Positions 35,512 to 45,609 of a stretch of DNA of 64,000 bases are shown here, in pieces. Position numbers and translations under genes: made by a program. Numbering within the stretch: the first letter of the stretch is position 1; each line of letters starts with the position of its first letter. The notes beneath the pieces are model-generated. The model made no database searches. It was given only the letters and a program-made list of their open reading frames with translations, and was not told the origin of the DNA. Origin of the DNA: Sinorhizobium mexicanum (GTDB taxonomy: Bacteria > Pseudomonadota > Alphaproteobacteria > Rhizobiales > Rhizobiaceae); NCBI RefSeq assembly GCF_013488225.1, contig NZ_CP041238.1:2257501-2321500 (forward strand), written 5' to 3'.

Positions 35512-35907
35512 TCAGGCGCAGCTCTTGCAGTGCCCGCGGATCTCGATGGTCGTCTTTTCGGTCTTGAAGCTCTGCGCGCGCACGAGCGCCGAAAGCCGCT
35601 CCTCGATCGCCGCGTCGTGGAACTCCGTCACCTGGCCGCAGCCTTCGCAGATGGTGAAGGCGGTGACGCCGCGGTCATGCTCGTGCTCATGCGGGCAGGT
35701 GCAGGCCACGAAGGCGTTCAGGCTTTCCAGTCGGTGCACGAGGCCGTATTCGAGCAGCTTGTCGAGCGCGCGGTAGACCTGCAGCGGCGCGCGAAAACCC
35801 TCATCGCGCAGCTTGTCGAGAATGGTATAGGCGCTCATAGGGCCTTCCGAATGGGCCAGCGCTCCCATCACCAGCGACTGGTTTTTCGTTAATTGCGGCG
35901 TGCCCAT
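35512..35907 (-). CDS. zur: Zinc uptake regulator (Fur family)
   Basis: 131-aa Fur-family repressor, called Zur from its place in the znu operon. The winged-helix DNA-binding part covers residues 5-65 (LTKNQSLVMGALAHSEG and YRALDKLLEYGLVHRLES). Structural zinc cysteines are CxxC at ICEGCGQ and the C-terminal HCKSCA. Histidines at CPHEHEHD would be the regulatory metal site. It starts within the stop of znuB (TGATG-type 1-nt overlap). It likely represses znuA and znuCB from palindromes at 37681-37717. Confidence 0.9.
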   Translation of the reverse strand: MGTPQLTKNQSLVMGALAHSEGPMSAYTILDKLRDEGFRAPLQVYRALDKLLEYGLVHRLESLNAFVACTCPHEHEHDRGVTAFTICEGCGQVTEFHDAAIEERLSALVRAQSFKTEKTTIEIRGHCKSCA

Positions 35908-36734
35908 CAGCGATGCCCTCCGTACGAAGAATGTGAAGCGCTTTCGATCCTTCTGCCGACCGGCAGGAGACTCAGCACGAACAGCGCCAGGGCCGCGACC
36001 ACGATAGACGGCCCCGATGGCGTGTCGAAGTGAAGCGAGCCGAAAAGGCCGCCGGCGACGGCGAGCGCGCCGATCAGGGAGGCGAGAACAGCCATGATTT
36101 CCGGCGAGCCTGCAAAACGGCGCGCGGTTGCCGCCGGTATGATCAGAAGCGACGTGATCAAGAGGATGCCGACGATCTTCATGGCAATGGCGATCACCAG
36201 GGCCATCAGCAGCATGAAGAAGAGGCGTGCCCTCTCCGGCTGCAGGCCTTCGGCTTCGGCCAGTTCCGGATTGACGGTTGAGGCGAGCAGCGGCCGCCAG
36301 AGATAGACGAGCGCGAAGATCACCAGAATGCCGCCGCCCCAGATGATGTCGATGTCGGCCTCGGAAACGGCAAGGATATCACCGAAGAGAAAGCCGACGA
36401 GATCGATCCGAACCCAGGTCATAAAGGCGACGATGACGAGACCGATCGACAGTGCCGAATGCGAGAGAATGCCGAGCAGCGCGTCCGTCGACAGCGCACC
36501 GCGCTTCTGCAGGAAGAGCAGCAGCAGCGAGACGACGGAGGCGACGATGAAGACGCTGACCATCAGGTTGAGCTCGAGCAGCAACGACAACGCAACGCCG
36601 AGCAGGGCCGAATGCGCCATGGTGTCCCCGAAGTAGGCCATGCGCCGCCAGATGACGAAGCAGCCGAGCGGGCCGGCAACTGTGGCAATGCCGACGCCGG
36701 CAACGAGCGCGCGGATGAAGAAATCGTCAAGCAT
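35907..36734 (-). CDS. znuB: Zinc ABC transporter permease
   Basis: 275-aa ABC-3 type membrane permease of the zinc uptake system, with about eight helices (starting LVAGVGIATVAGPLGCFVI). The family motif GDILAVSEADI near 141 and the TSLLIIPAATARRFAG segment near 200 are seen. The ATG at 36734 (MLDDFF) matches the usual size; the open frame extends upstream into znuC. It overlaps znuC by 8 nt and zur by 1 nt, so the three are one operon. Confidence 0.93.
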   Translation of the reverse strand: MLDDFFIRALVAGVGIATVAGPLGCFVIWRRMAYFGDTMAHSALLGVALSLLLELNLMVSVFIVASVVSLLLLFLQKRGALSTDALLGILSHSALSIGLVIVAFMTWVRIDLVGFLFGDILAVSEADIDIIWGGGILVIFALVYLWRPLLASTVNPELAEAEGLQPERARLFFMLLMALVIAIAMKIVGILLITSLLIIPAATARRFAGSPEIMAVLASLIGALAVAGGLFGSLHFDTPSGPSIVVAALALFVLSLLPVGRRIESASHSSYGGHR

Positions 36735-37638
36735 CGCGCTTCTCCGCCTGTTCGAAGCCCTGGAGCCGCGTGTGATGGCCGCAGCCGCAGTCCGGATCGT
36801 GATCGTGCACGTCCTCGGCTTCCTCATGGTGATGATGATGCCCATCGCCCGGGAAGCAGCTTTCGGCGATGCTGCCATCCGCATGCAGCACCCGGCCGTC
36901 CGGCAGGTGCGTATGGTCGTGATGGTGGCTGTAGACCGCGAGCGTGCCGGCTGCGCGCCGGCCGAAGAGCTTCAGATATTCCGGGCTGCGGCTCACCGCC
37001 TGCGGCGTGCCGCGGCAGCAGACATGGCCGTTGAGGCAGACGACAGTGTCGGTTTCCGCCATGACGATGTGGAGATCGTGCGAGATCAGCAGGATGCCGC
37101 AGCCGGTGCGATTGCGAATCTGCTTGATGAGTTCGTATAGCGCGATCTCGCCGGAGAAGTCGACGCCCTGCACCGGCTCGTCGAGAACGAGCAGATCGGG
37201 CTTGCGGGCGATCGCGCGGGCAAGCAGTGCCCGCTGGAACTCGCCACCCGATAGATGCTGCACTTCGGCTTTCGCCATGTGCAGCATTCCGGTCGCGGCG
37301 AGCGCCTCCTCAATCTCGCGCCCCTTCAAGGGTCCGGTTAGCGTCATCAGCCGCTCGACCGTCAAGGGCAAGGTCCAGTCGACGGCGAGCTTCTGCGGCA
37401 CATAGCCGACCTTGAGCCCCGCGACGCGCTCCACATGCCCCTCGTCCGGCTTCAGCACGCCGATCGCCGTCTTCGCCGTCGTCGATTTTCCCGAGCCGTT
37501 CGGCCCGATCAGCGTGACGATTTCGCCGCTGCTGATCGAAAACTCGACGCCGCGCACGAGCCATCGCCCGTTCCGGCGCACTCCGGCATTGTTGAGGCTG
37601 ACAAGCGGCCTCGTTTCTGGCGATCGGAAATTCAGCAT
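36727..37638 (-). CDS. znuC: Zinc ABC transporter ATP-binding protein
   Basis: 303-aa ATPase. Walker A GPNGSGKSTTAKT near residue 46, signature LSGGEFQRALLARAI near 128, Walker B LLVLDEPVQGVD near 149. The C-terminal tail (about 240-303) is very histidine-rich (HHHDHTH, GDGHHHHHEE, GCGHHT), a feature of several alphaproteobacterial ZnuC proteins that may buffer zinc. ATG 37638 (MLNFRSPE) is chosen; the frame extends into the promoter region. First gene of znuC-znuB-zur, divergent from znuA. Confidence 0.93.
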   Translation of the reverse strand: MLNFRSPETRPLVSLNNAGVRRNGRWLVRGVEFSISSGEIVTLIGPNGSGKSTTAKTAIGVLKPDEGHVERVAGLKVGYVPQKLAVDWTLPLTVERLMTLTGPLKGREIEEALAATGMLHMAKAEVQHLSGGEFQRALLARAIARKPDLLVLDEPVQGVDFSGEIALYELIKQIRNRTGCGILLISHDLHIVMAETDTVVCLNGHVCCRGTPQAVSRSPEYLKLFGRRAAGTLAVYSHHHDHTHLPDGRVLHADGSIAESCFPGDGHHHHHEEAEDVHDHDPDCGCGHHTRLQGFEQAEKRDA

Positions 37639-37680
37639 CGAAAAATTCCGGATTGATGGTTGCCACTGGCTATCGCACAC

Positions 37681-37717
37681 GTTATAGCATAACGCAATTG
37701 ATGTAATAACATTACAT
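37681..37717. promoter_or_regulatory. Putative Zur operator (two palindromes)
   Basis: GTTATAGCATAAC (37681-37693) and ATGTAATAACATTACAT (37701-37717) are two AT-rich palindromes in the shared znuA/znuC promoter region. They resemble Zur boxes (GTTATA..TATAAC cores) and lie where a repressor would block both promoters. Confidence 0.65.
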
Positions 37718-37788
37718 GGCGGCGTTGCGCAAGGTCCGACGCGCAATGGCCCCACGACACTTTGAACCTGTAAAGCTCGGAGACCCCG

Positions 37789-38784
37789 ATGAGATCGACG
37801 CCTGCCCTGCTTTTTGCATCAACCGTCCTTTTGTCCGCACCGGCCTGGGCGGATGCGCCCAATGTGGTGGCTTCGATCAAGCCTGTCCACTCGCTGGTCG
37901 CGTCGATCATGGAGGGCGTCGGCGAACCGTCGCTCATCGTCGAGGGCGGCGCCTCGCCGCACACCTACAACATGAAACCCTCGAATGCCGCGGCGTTGCA
38001 GGCGGCGAACGTGGTGTTCTGGGTCGGCCACGGCCTCGAAGCGTTCCTGGACAAGCCGCTCGAAGCGCTTGGCAGCGGCGCCAAGGTGGTGGAACTCAGC
38101 GAAGCGCCCGGCCTTGAGAAGCTGAGGTTCCGCGAAGGCGGTGCGTTCGAGACGCACGGGCATGACGAGGGTGAGGAAGCCGCCGACGATGGCCACGAAC
38201 ATGAAGAGCACGCCGCCAAACAGGAGCCGGCTCACGATCATGAGCACCGCCATGCCGAGGGCGAGGTCGACATGCATTTGTGGCTTGACCCGATGAACGC
38301 CAAGGCGATGGCCGCCGAGATCGAAAAAGCGCTCGCCGAAGCCGACCCCAGCAATGCCGCTGCCTACGAGGCCAATCTGGTCAAGCTCAACCAAAGATTG
38401 GATGCGCTGGACAAACACCTTGCAGAGACGGTGACGCCGGTCCGGGACAAGCCTTTCGTCGTCTTCCACGACGCCTATCAGTATTTCGAGCATCGCTACG
38501 AGGTACGTGTCGCCGGATCCATCACCGTCAGCCCCGAAGTGCTTCCCGGCGCCGAACGGCTTTCCGAAATCCGCGCCAAGATCAAGGAACTGGGCGCGAC
38601 CTGCGTCTTTGCCGAACCGCAATTCGAGCCGAAGCTGATCAATGTCGTCATCGAAGGCACCCCGGCGAAACCCGGAACGCTCGATCCTGAGGCGGCAACG
38701 CTCGATGCCGGGCCGGACCTCTATTTCCAGCTGATGGAGAATATCGGCGCTTCGCTGAAATCCTGCCTGGCTTCGGCGAGCTAG
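37789..38784 (+). CDS. znuA: Zinc ABC transporter substrate-binding protein
   Basis: 331-aa periplasmic protein that captures zinc for ZnuBC. Signal peptide at 1-22 (cleavage near AWADAP). Zinc-binding His residues are seen in GGASPHTYNM near 62, DMHLWLDP near 164 and VFHDAYQYF near 226. Between residues 123 and 160 is the His/Asp/Glu-rich flexible loop typical of ZnuA (HGHDEGEE...HDHEHRHAEG). Divergent from znuC across a region with two Zur-like palindromes. Confidence 0.95.
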   Translation: MRSTPALLFASTVLLSAPAWADAPNVVASIKPVHSLVASIMEGVGEPSLIVEGGASPHTYNMKPSNAAALQAANVVFWVGHGLEAFLDKPLEALGSGAKVVELSEAPGLEKLRFREGGAFETHGHDEGEEAADDGHEHEEHAAKQEPAHDHEHRHAEGEVDMHLWLDPMNAKAMAAEIEKALAEADPSNAAAYEANLVKLNQRLDALDKHLAETVTPVRDKPFVVFHDAYQYFEHRYEVRVAGSITVSPEVLPGAERLSEIRAKIKELGATCVFAEPQFEPKLINVVIEGTPAKPGTLDPEAATLDAGPDLYFQLMENIGASLKSCLASAS

Positions 38785-38830
38785 AGCAATCCAGGAAAAG
38801 TGTGAAACGGTTTTCCGTCCGGAATTGCGT
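38784..38830. repeat. Short interspersed palindromic repeat, copy D
   Basis: The best preserved copy: GAGCAATCCAGGAAAAGTG, AAACGGTTTTCCGTCCGG and AATTGCGTAG, with inverted ends. It begins at the znuA stop codon and could act as its 3' hairpin. Confidence 0.75.
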
Positions 38831-38955
38831 AGTTTCAAAGAGTTAGATTATTTCCCTGTTTCAATGAAACAATGAAATGATCTAGCGTCGTCCTCCATAA
38901 CGGCGAAGGCGGTTCTCGAGGACCTGTCTTTTCTCTCCCTTACTTGCCCAAGAAG

Positions 38956-38980
38956 GAGGCGGCCGACGGGCCGCCGCCTC
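38956..38980 (-). terminator. Possible terminator downstream of the RcnB-like gene
   Basis: GAGGCGG / CCGCCTC inverted repeat, 16 bp past the stop on the minus strand. The following bases (CTTCTTGGGC) are only weakly T-rich, so it may be Rho-assisted or simply a 3' stabilising hairpin. Confidence 0.45.
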
Positions 38981-38996
38981 TTCAAACTTCTGGAAA

Positions 38997-39365
38997 TCAG
39001 TGGGTCGCGGCAAGGCCGACGATAACGCCGGTCGCCAGGCTGATCAGCAGGAAATCATTGTCGACGCGCACCCATTGCTGGCCGCGTGGCGGCGTGCGCA
39101 GCTTGTAGCGCCGGTAGTCACGGACATAGGCCATGTGGCGCCGCTCGGCCGGGCTCAAGCGATGGCCACGCGCCCAGCGATGCTTCTTGATGATCACGCG
39201 CTTTTCGACAGTCTTGTCGACGTGCTTGTATACGTGCCGGTCGACAGACTTGGACCGGTAACGGTCATGCGCCTGCGCAACCTCGAAAGATCCGGACGGT
39301 TGGGCAAAAGCCATGGGGCTTGCCAGGAAGGAACTGGCGACGAGGGCAATGATGAGACGTTTCAT
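38997..39365 (-). CDS. RcnB-like periplasmic protein
   Basis: 122-aa protein with a signal peptide (1-22, cleavage after AFA). The mature part is strongly basic and rich in His, Arg and Tyr (RYRSKSVDRHVYKHVDK, then HRWARGHRLSPAER). The C-terminal RTPPRGQQWVRVDNDFLLIS matches the RcnB family, in which the E. coli member affects nickel and cobalt homeostasis. A hydrophobic last helix (105-120) is also typical. It stands next to the zinc regulon, but its link to metals here is inferred. Confidence 0.75.
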   Translation of the reverse strand: MKRLIIALVASSFLASPMAFAQPSGSFEVAQAHDRYRSKSVDRHVYKHVDKTVEKRVIIKKHRWARGHRLSPAERRHMAYVRDYRRYKLRTPPRGQQWVRVDNDFLLISLATGVIVGLAATH

Positions 39366-39494
39366 GAGGGGCTTCCTTTCGTTGTCTGCCCCTCGAAACT
39401 AAAGTTCACTTCCTGAACCGAAGATGAAACTCCCCATTACAATTATGTAATGATAACCGTCGTTTATGATTGTTTCCTTATAAATTGAATTCGC

Positions 39495-41117
39495 CTAGAC
39501 AGGCGCCTGATAGCGAAAATGATCGAAATCGGCCGGCAGTGCGCTGCCCGAGGTATCGAAGGCGAACATGCCGGCGAAAGCACCGGTGAACGAGCCGTGC
39601 TCGCCCCGCCCTCCTTCGTCGGAAATCACGCCGGCGTCGAGCACCGGGCCGATTGCCTGCCATGTGTCGTGCTCCGCCGCTCGCCAGAAGAACTGGAGAT
39701 CGTTGTCACGCACTTCCATCGCCAGGTGGATCGGTCCATCCGGAACCGCGGCGCCGCTGCCCGCCGGGAATGCCAGGCGGCCATGCGGAAAATCGCCGGG
39801 GCACGAGAGAATGGTGACGGCTCGTCCGAGCTTTTCGTGCCAGGTGACGCCCAATGCGTGAAACTTGTGTCTGTTATAGTAATGCGTCAGGCCGGCCACC
39901 TGCTGGTAGGTCTCGGGCGCAAACTCAACGACGGTCTCGGCCCGGAACGAATGGTGCTCCTGCCGCCGCGCCACCAACGCCTGCTCGAACCAGCTGCCGA
40001 TGCTTTCCCGGGCGAAGAGCCTGAAATGCCCCGCCCGCCACGTCAGCGAGAAGATGCGCTCAGCCGCGGGCGTGCGCAGCCACTGGAACTCGGCGGGAAG
40101 GTCCGCCTCGTCGAAATCGGTCTCGACCACGCTTGGCTGCGCGACGACGCTCGTACTCGCCGGTGCTGGAACAGTCACGTCCGGGACCGTGCCGCCGTTT
40201 TCGAGGTAAAGCCAACCATCCTCGCGCCAGACGCATTTCTGCAGCGCCGTTTCGCGGCCGAGGGTGCAGCGGCGTTGCGGCGCTAGCGGACGGCCGCACA
40301 GATGGGTGTGATAGGCCTGACCGTCCGGCGTCTCGACATACTGCCCGTGCCCTGCCCGCTGCAGCGCGGCCTCGGGGTGATCCTTCGAGCTGATGAGATG
40401 GGTATTCGGATGCATCTCATAGGGTCCGTCGATGCTGCGCGAACGAGCCATCGTCACGGCATGGTCATAGCCGGTGCCACCTTCCGCGACCGTCAGATAG
40501 TACCAGCCGTTGCGCTTGAAGAGATGCGGCCCCTCGACCAGGCCGAGCGAACTGCCGGCGAAGATGTTCTTGACCGGGCCGACGAGCCGGCGAGTACGCT
40601 CGTCCCACTCCTGCAGGAGAATCCCGTCGAAGGCCGGAGTCTTCGGCGCGCCGCCGAAGCTCTCGGTGCGGTGGTTCCACTGCATATTGAGGAACCACTT
40701 GCGGCCGTCGTCGTCATGAAAGAGCGAGGGGTCGAAGCCGGACGAGTTGACATAGACCGGATCGGACCAGGTGGCCTCCACCGCCTCCGCCGTGACGATG
40801 TAGTTATGCGCGTCCTTGAAGTTGCCGTCGAAGCGCTTGACGTCGGTATAGACCAGCCAGAACAGCCCGCCTGAATAGGACAGGCATGGCGCCCAGACGC
40901 CGCAGCTATCGGGATTGCCGCGCATGTCGAGCTGGCTTGCCCGCTCCAGCGGCCGACGCACGAGCCGCCAGTTCACGAGATCGCGTGAGTGGTGGATCTG
41001 CACGCCCGGGTACCATTCGAAGGTCGAAGTGGCGATGTAATAGTCGTCGCCAACGCGGCAGATCGACGGATCCGGGTTGAAGCCCGGAAGAATCGGATTG
41101 CGGATAGTCGCGACCAT
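39495..41117 (-). CDS. Glycoside hydrolase family 43 (beta-xylosidase-like)
   Basis: 540-aa intracellular GH43 enzyme. A five-bladed propeller (about residues 1-310) starts NPILPGFNPDPSICRVGDD with the catalytic Asp, has GFDPSLFHDDDGRKW near 130 for the pKa-modulating Asp, and VEGPHLFKRNG near 192 for the general-acid Glu. A beta-sandwich C domain (about 330-540, DUF1349-like) follows, as in XynB-type beta-xylosidases and arabinofuranosidases. No signal peptide, so it acts on imported oligosaccharides. It stands alone, divergent from the TRAP permease genes. Confidence 0.9.
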   Translation of the reverse strand: MVATIRNPILPGFNPDPSICRVGDDYYIATSTFEWYPGVQIHHSRDLVNWRLVRRPLERASQLDMRGNPDSCGVWAPCLSYSGGLFWLVYTDVKRFDGNFKDAHNYIVTAEAVEATWSDPVYVNSSGFDPSLFHDDDGRKWFLNMQWNHRTESFGGAPKTPAFDGILLQEWDERTRRLVGPVKNIFAGSSLGLVEGPHLFKRNGWYYLTVAEGGTGYDHAVTMARSRSIDGPYEMHPNTHLISSKDHPEAALQRAGHGQYVETPDGQAYHTHLCGRPLAPQRRCTLGRETALQKCVWREDGWLYLENGGTVPDVTVPAPASTSVVAQPSVVETDFDEADLPAEFQWLRTPAAERIFSLTWRAGHFRLFARESIGSWFEQALVARRQEHHSFRAETVVEFAPETYQQVAGLTHYYNRHKFHALGVTWHEKLGRAVTILSCPGDFPHGRLAFPAGSGAAVPDGPIHLAMEVRDNDLQFFWRAAEHDTWQAIGPVLDAGVISDEGGRGEHGSFTGAFAGMFAFDTSGSALPADFDHFRYQAPV

Positions 41118-41583
41118 GGCTTGCCTCTCCCTTGGATCACAATGATTTTGGATCGCATCGCCCCAAAGTCATAAACGTGATCGATTCTCATAAGTTAGAG
41201 CGGGATGCGGACGGAAACCCGCGCCCACTTTTGCTCATCCGCTCTCGATTCTCGGAGCGCATCCAGCCTGAAACTCCGAAGCGTTTCAAGACCCCGTCGC
41301 ACGGTGCCTGTGCAGGAAGAGCAGGCCGAAAGGTCCTGCTCCCGAATCGCCCCGAGCATGAAGGAAACCGATGACCGTTCTGTGGAGCGCAACTGTGGAG
41401 AAAACGGCGGTCGCCGCGCGTGCCTGCCTAAGTCTTAGGCATTTTCCATTCACCCATATTCGACTTTCGTCTTGGACCGTCCTGCTATCCCGGAAAATCG
41501 GGCGTCGGGCTTGAAAGGAGGCTTGAAATCGGCACTGTGACTGTGCTTGGCGAAAGATAAAAACAGCCATTGCGGGGAGGAAC
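41118..41583. other. Intergenic region between divergent GH43 and TRAP genes
   Basis: This 466-bp spacer holds the promoters of two divergent transcription units. A fragment near 41200 (GCGGACGGAAACCCG) resembles part of the 45-bp repeat family. No gene is recognised. The GGGAGGA before 41584 is the ribosome site of the TRAP small permease. Confidence 0.5.
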
Positions 41584-42162
41584 TTGATGAAACCGTTACT
41601 CGGCTTCAGTCGGTTGATCGACACCATCACCGAGAATATCGGCAAGGCGGTCGGCTGGCTCATTCTGGTCGCCGTGCTCGTCAGCGCGGGCAATGCCGTC
41701 ATCCGAAAAATCTTCAACATGTCGTCGAATGCCTGGCTCGAGGCGCAGTGGTATCTCTTCGGCGCAGCCTTCATGTTCGCTGCCGCCTATACGCTCAGCC
41801 AGAACGAACACATCCGCATCGACGTCGTCTACGGCAGTTTCTCGCGCCGCGTGCAGCACTGGATCGACCTCTTCGGTCACGTCTTCTTCCTGATGCCGTT
41901 CGTGCTACTCATGCTCTATTACCTCGTCCCCTACGTCCGCATGTCCTACGTGTCGGGTGAAGTCTCGTCGAGCGCAGGCGGACTGATCATCTGGCCCGCA
42001 AAAGCCATCCTGCTCATCGGCTTCGTGCTCCTCGCCCTGCAGGGTGTTTCGGAAATCATCAAGAAAATAGCGATCATGACGGGAAATATGGACGATCCCA
42101 CCTCCTACGTGCCGACGCATGCACCGCTTGACGAAGCTGCAGGTCCGGAGGTGCGCTCGTGA
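41584..42162 (+). CDS. TRAP transporter small permease (DctQ)
   Basis: 192-aa DctQ-type subunit with four helices. The signature W..EAQWYLFGAAFMFAAAYT near 52-72 and HIRIDVVYGSFS near 79-90 identify the family. It belongs to TRAP transporters for larger acids (the mannitol/chloroaromatic-like group). GGGGAGGA lies just before the ATG, and the stop overlaps the large permease by 4 nt. Confidence 0.92.
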   Translation: MMKPLLGFSRLIDTITENIGKAVGWLILVAVLVSAGNAVIRKIFNMSSNAWLEAQWYLFGAAFMFAAAYTLSQNEHIRIDVVYGSFSRRVQHWIDLFGHVFFLMPFVLLMLYYLVPYVRMSYVSGEVSSSAGGLIIWPAKAILLIGFVLLALQGVSEIIKKIAIMTGNMDDPTSYVPTHAPLDEAAGPEVRS

Positions 42163-43952
42163 TTGAGTTCATTGCTGAAAACCTGGCACCGATCATGTTC
42201 GTATCGCTGATCGTGTTCCTGATGCTGGGTTACCCCGTCGCCTTCTCGCTCGCCGCCAACGGTCTCCTGTTCTTCATCATCGGCGTCGAACTCGCGCCGC
42301 TTTCGGATTCGATCAATCTTTCCTGGCCGCTTCTCAACGCATTGCCCGAACGTTTCTGGGGGGTGATGTCCAATGACACGTTGCTCGCGATCCCCTTCTT
42401 CACCTTCATGGGCATCGTGCTGGAAAAGTCAGGCATGGCCGAGGACCTGCTCGACACGATCGGCCAACTCTTCGGCCCCGTCCGCGGCGGTCTTGCCTAT
42501 GCGGTCATCTTCGTCGGCGCACTGCTTGCGGCAACCACCGGCGTGGTTGCGGCCTCGGTCATCGCCATGGGGCTGATCTCGCTGCCGATCATGCTGCGCT
42601 ACGGCTATGACCGGCGCGTGGCATCCGGCGTCATCGCCGCCTCCGGCACGCTCGCCCAGATCATCCCGCCGTCGCTCGTGCTGATCGTCCTTGCCGACCA
42701 GCTCGGCCGTTCGGTTGGCGACATGTATGCCGGCGCCCTCATCCCGGGTCTCGTGCTGACCGGCCTGTACATGCTGTACATCCTGCTGATGTCGTTCCTC
42801 AATCGCGACTCCATGCCGGCATTGCCGCTGGAAGCGCGCACGCTCGGATCCGGCGTCACGTCACTTGCCATCGCGCTCATTGTCGCCGCCGGTATCGCCT
42901 ATGCGGCGCACGTCTATCTCTCGCCTACCCAAGGCGAGAACGCGGATATCCTCGGGGCGACCGTTGGCGTCGCGTTCATCTACGTCGTCGCTCTCATCGA
43001 CCGGGCCCTCAAGATCAATGCCCTGTCCCGGCTGGCGCAGCAGGTCATCATCGTCCTGATCCCGCCGCTCGCGCTAATCTTCCTCGTCCTCGGCACCATC
43101 TTCCTCGGCATCGCGACGCCGACGGAAGGCGGAGCGATGGGCGCGGTCGGCGCGCTGATCATGGCAGCCGCCAAGGGGCGGCTCAGTCTCGATGTCGTGC
43201 GTGGAGCGCTGACCTCGACGACGCGCCTTTCCGCCTTCGTGCTCTTCATCCTGATCGGCGCACGTGTCTTCTCGCTGACCTTCTACGGCGTCAACGGACA
43301 TCTGTGGGTCGAACACCTGCTGACGGCGATGCCGGGCGGCGAAGTCGGCTTCCTCATTGCGGTCAACCTGCTGGTCTTCTTCCTGGCGTTCTTCCTCGAC
43401 TTCTTCGAGCTCGCCTTTATCATCGTGCCACTGCTCGCACCGGCGGCCGACAAGCTCGGCATCGACCTCATCTGGTTCGGCGTGCTGCTCGGCATCAACA
43501 TGCAGACGAGCTTCATGCACCCGCCCTTCGGCTTCGCGCTCTTCTACCTGCGCTCAGTCGCAGCCAGGGTGCCCTACCTCGACAAGGTGACCGGCAAAAT
43601 CACCCAACCGGTTACCACGGGCCAGATCTATTGGGGTGCGGTACCGTTCGTTGGTATCCAGATCCTCATGGTGGCGCTGACGATCATGTTCCCGCAGATG
43701 GTCATGCACTACAAGGGAAGCGGCGCCGTCGTCGATCCGTCCACCATCAAGATCGAGGTCCCGGGCTTCGGAACGGGTGGCGGCGGACTGACCCTCCCCG
43801 ACAATGGCGGCGGTCTCGGTCTTCCGGGTGGCCTGCAACTGCCGGGCGGCAGCCCGCTCGACAACGGTCAGCAGCCAGCCCAGCCGAACAATGCACCCGC
43901 CCAGCAGAACAAGCCGGCGACCGATCTCAGCGCGCCGCCTAAGTTCAACTAG
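42159..43952 (+). CDS. TRAP transporter large permease (DctM) with low-complexity tail
   Basis: 597-aa DctM-type subunit with about twelve or more helices. Core features: PFFTFMGIVLEKSGMAEDLL near 78-98, GGLAYAVIFVGALLAATTGVVA near 110-131 and IPPSLVLIVLADQ near 169. It is longer than usual for two reasons: an extra segment around 225-300, seen also in the mannitol/chloroaromatic group, and a Gly/Pro/Gln-rich tail (about 530-597) with GGGLTLPDNGGGLGLPGG. The tail should be on the cytoplasmic or periplasmic side as a disordered extension. Cotranscribed with the small permease (4-nt overlap). Confidence 0.92.
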   Translation: MIEFIAENLAPIMFVSLIVFLMLGYPVAFSLAANGLLFFIIGVELAPLSDSINLSWPLLNALPERFWGVMSNDTLLAIPFFTFMGIVLEKSGMAEDLLDTIGQLFGPVRGGLAYAVIFVGALLAATTGVVAASVIAMGLISLPIMLRYGYDRRVASGVIAASGTLAQIIPPSLVLIVLADQLGRSVGDMYAGALIPGLVLTGLYMLYILLMSFLNRDSMPALPLEARTLGSGVTSLAIALIVAAGIAYAAHVYLSPTQGENADILGATVGVAFIYVVALIDRALKINALSRLAQQVIIVLIPPLALIFLVLGTIFLGIATPTEGGAMGAVGALIMAAAKGRLSLDVVRGALTSTTRLSAFVLFILIGARVFSLTFYGVNGHLWVEHLLTAMPGGEVGFLIAVNLLVFFLAFFLDFFELAFIIVPLLAPAADKLGIDLIWFGVLLGINMQTSFMHPPFGFALFYLRSVAARVPYLDKVTGKITQPVTTGQIYWGAVPFVGIQILMVALTIMFPQMVMHYKGSGAVVDPSTIKIEVPGFGTGGGGLTLPDNGGGLGLPGGLQLPGGSPLDNGQQPAQPNNAPAQQNKPATDLSAPPKFN

Positions 43953-43978
43953 AGCAGCAGACGCCTTTCGCGGTTTTT

Positions 43979-44122
43979 GCCCCTCATCCGCCTGCCGGCA
44001 CCTTCTCCCCGTCCCGACGGGGAGAAGGGACTCGCGGCAGCCGTGGCCCTCGTCATCACAGTCGGGGACATACGCGCTGCTTCCCTCTCCCCGCATGCGG
44101 GGAGAGGGTTAGGGTGAGGGGC
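43979..44122. repeat. Interspersed repeat of the CCCCTCATC...GTGAGGGGC family, copy 2
   Basis: Outer ends GCCCCTCATCCGCC and GTGAGGGGC enclose two inner hairpins (CCTTCTCCCCGTC...GACGGGGAGAAGG and CCCTCTCCCCGCATGCGGGG..). A shorter copy is at 29728. The element fills the space between the convergent TRAP genes. Confidence 0.8.
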
Positions 44123-44158
44123 AAAACCGCCAAGGACTTGGCCCACGGCTTAAACAAA

Positions 44159-44188
44159 AACCCCGGAGCCAAGGCCCCGGGGTTTTTC
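44159..44188. terminator. Bidirectional terminator between convergent TRAP genes
   Basis: Stem AACCCCGG / CCGGGGTT with A-run on the left (AAACAAAAA) and T-run on the right (GGTTTTTCG), so it can stop transcription from both sides. It is 24 bp from the dctP-like stop. Confidence 0.88.
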
Positions 44189-44211
44189 GTTTCTGCAACT
44201 ATAGGAGCGGC

Positions 44212-45609
<1,398 letters not shown>

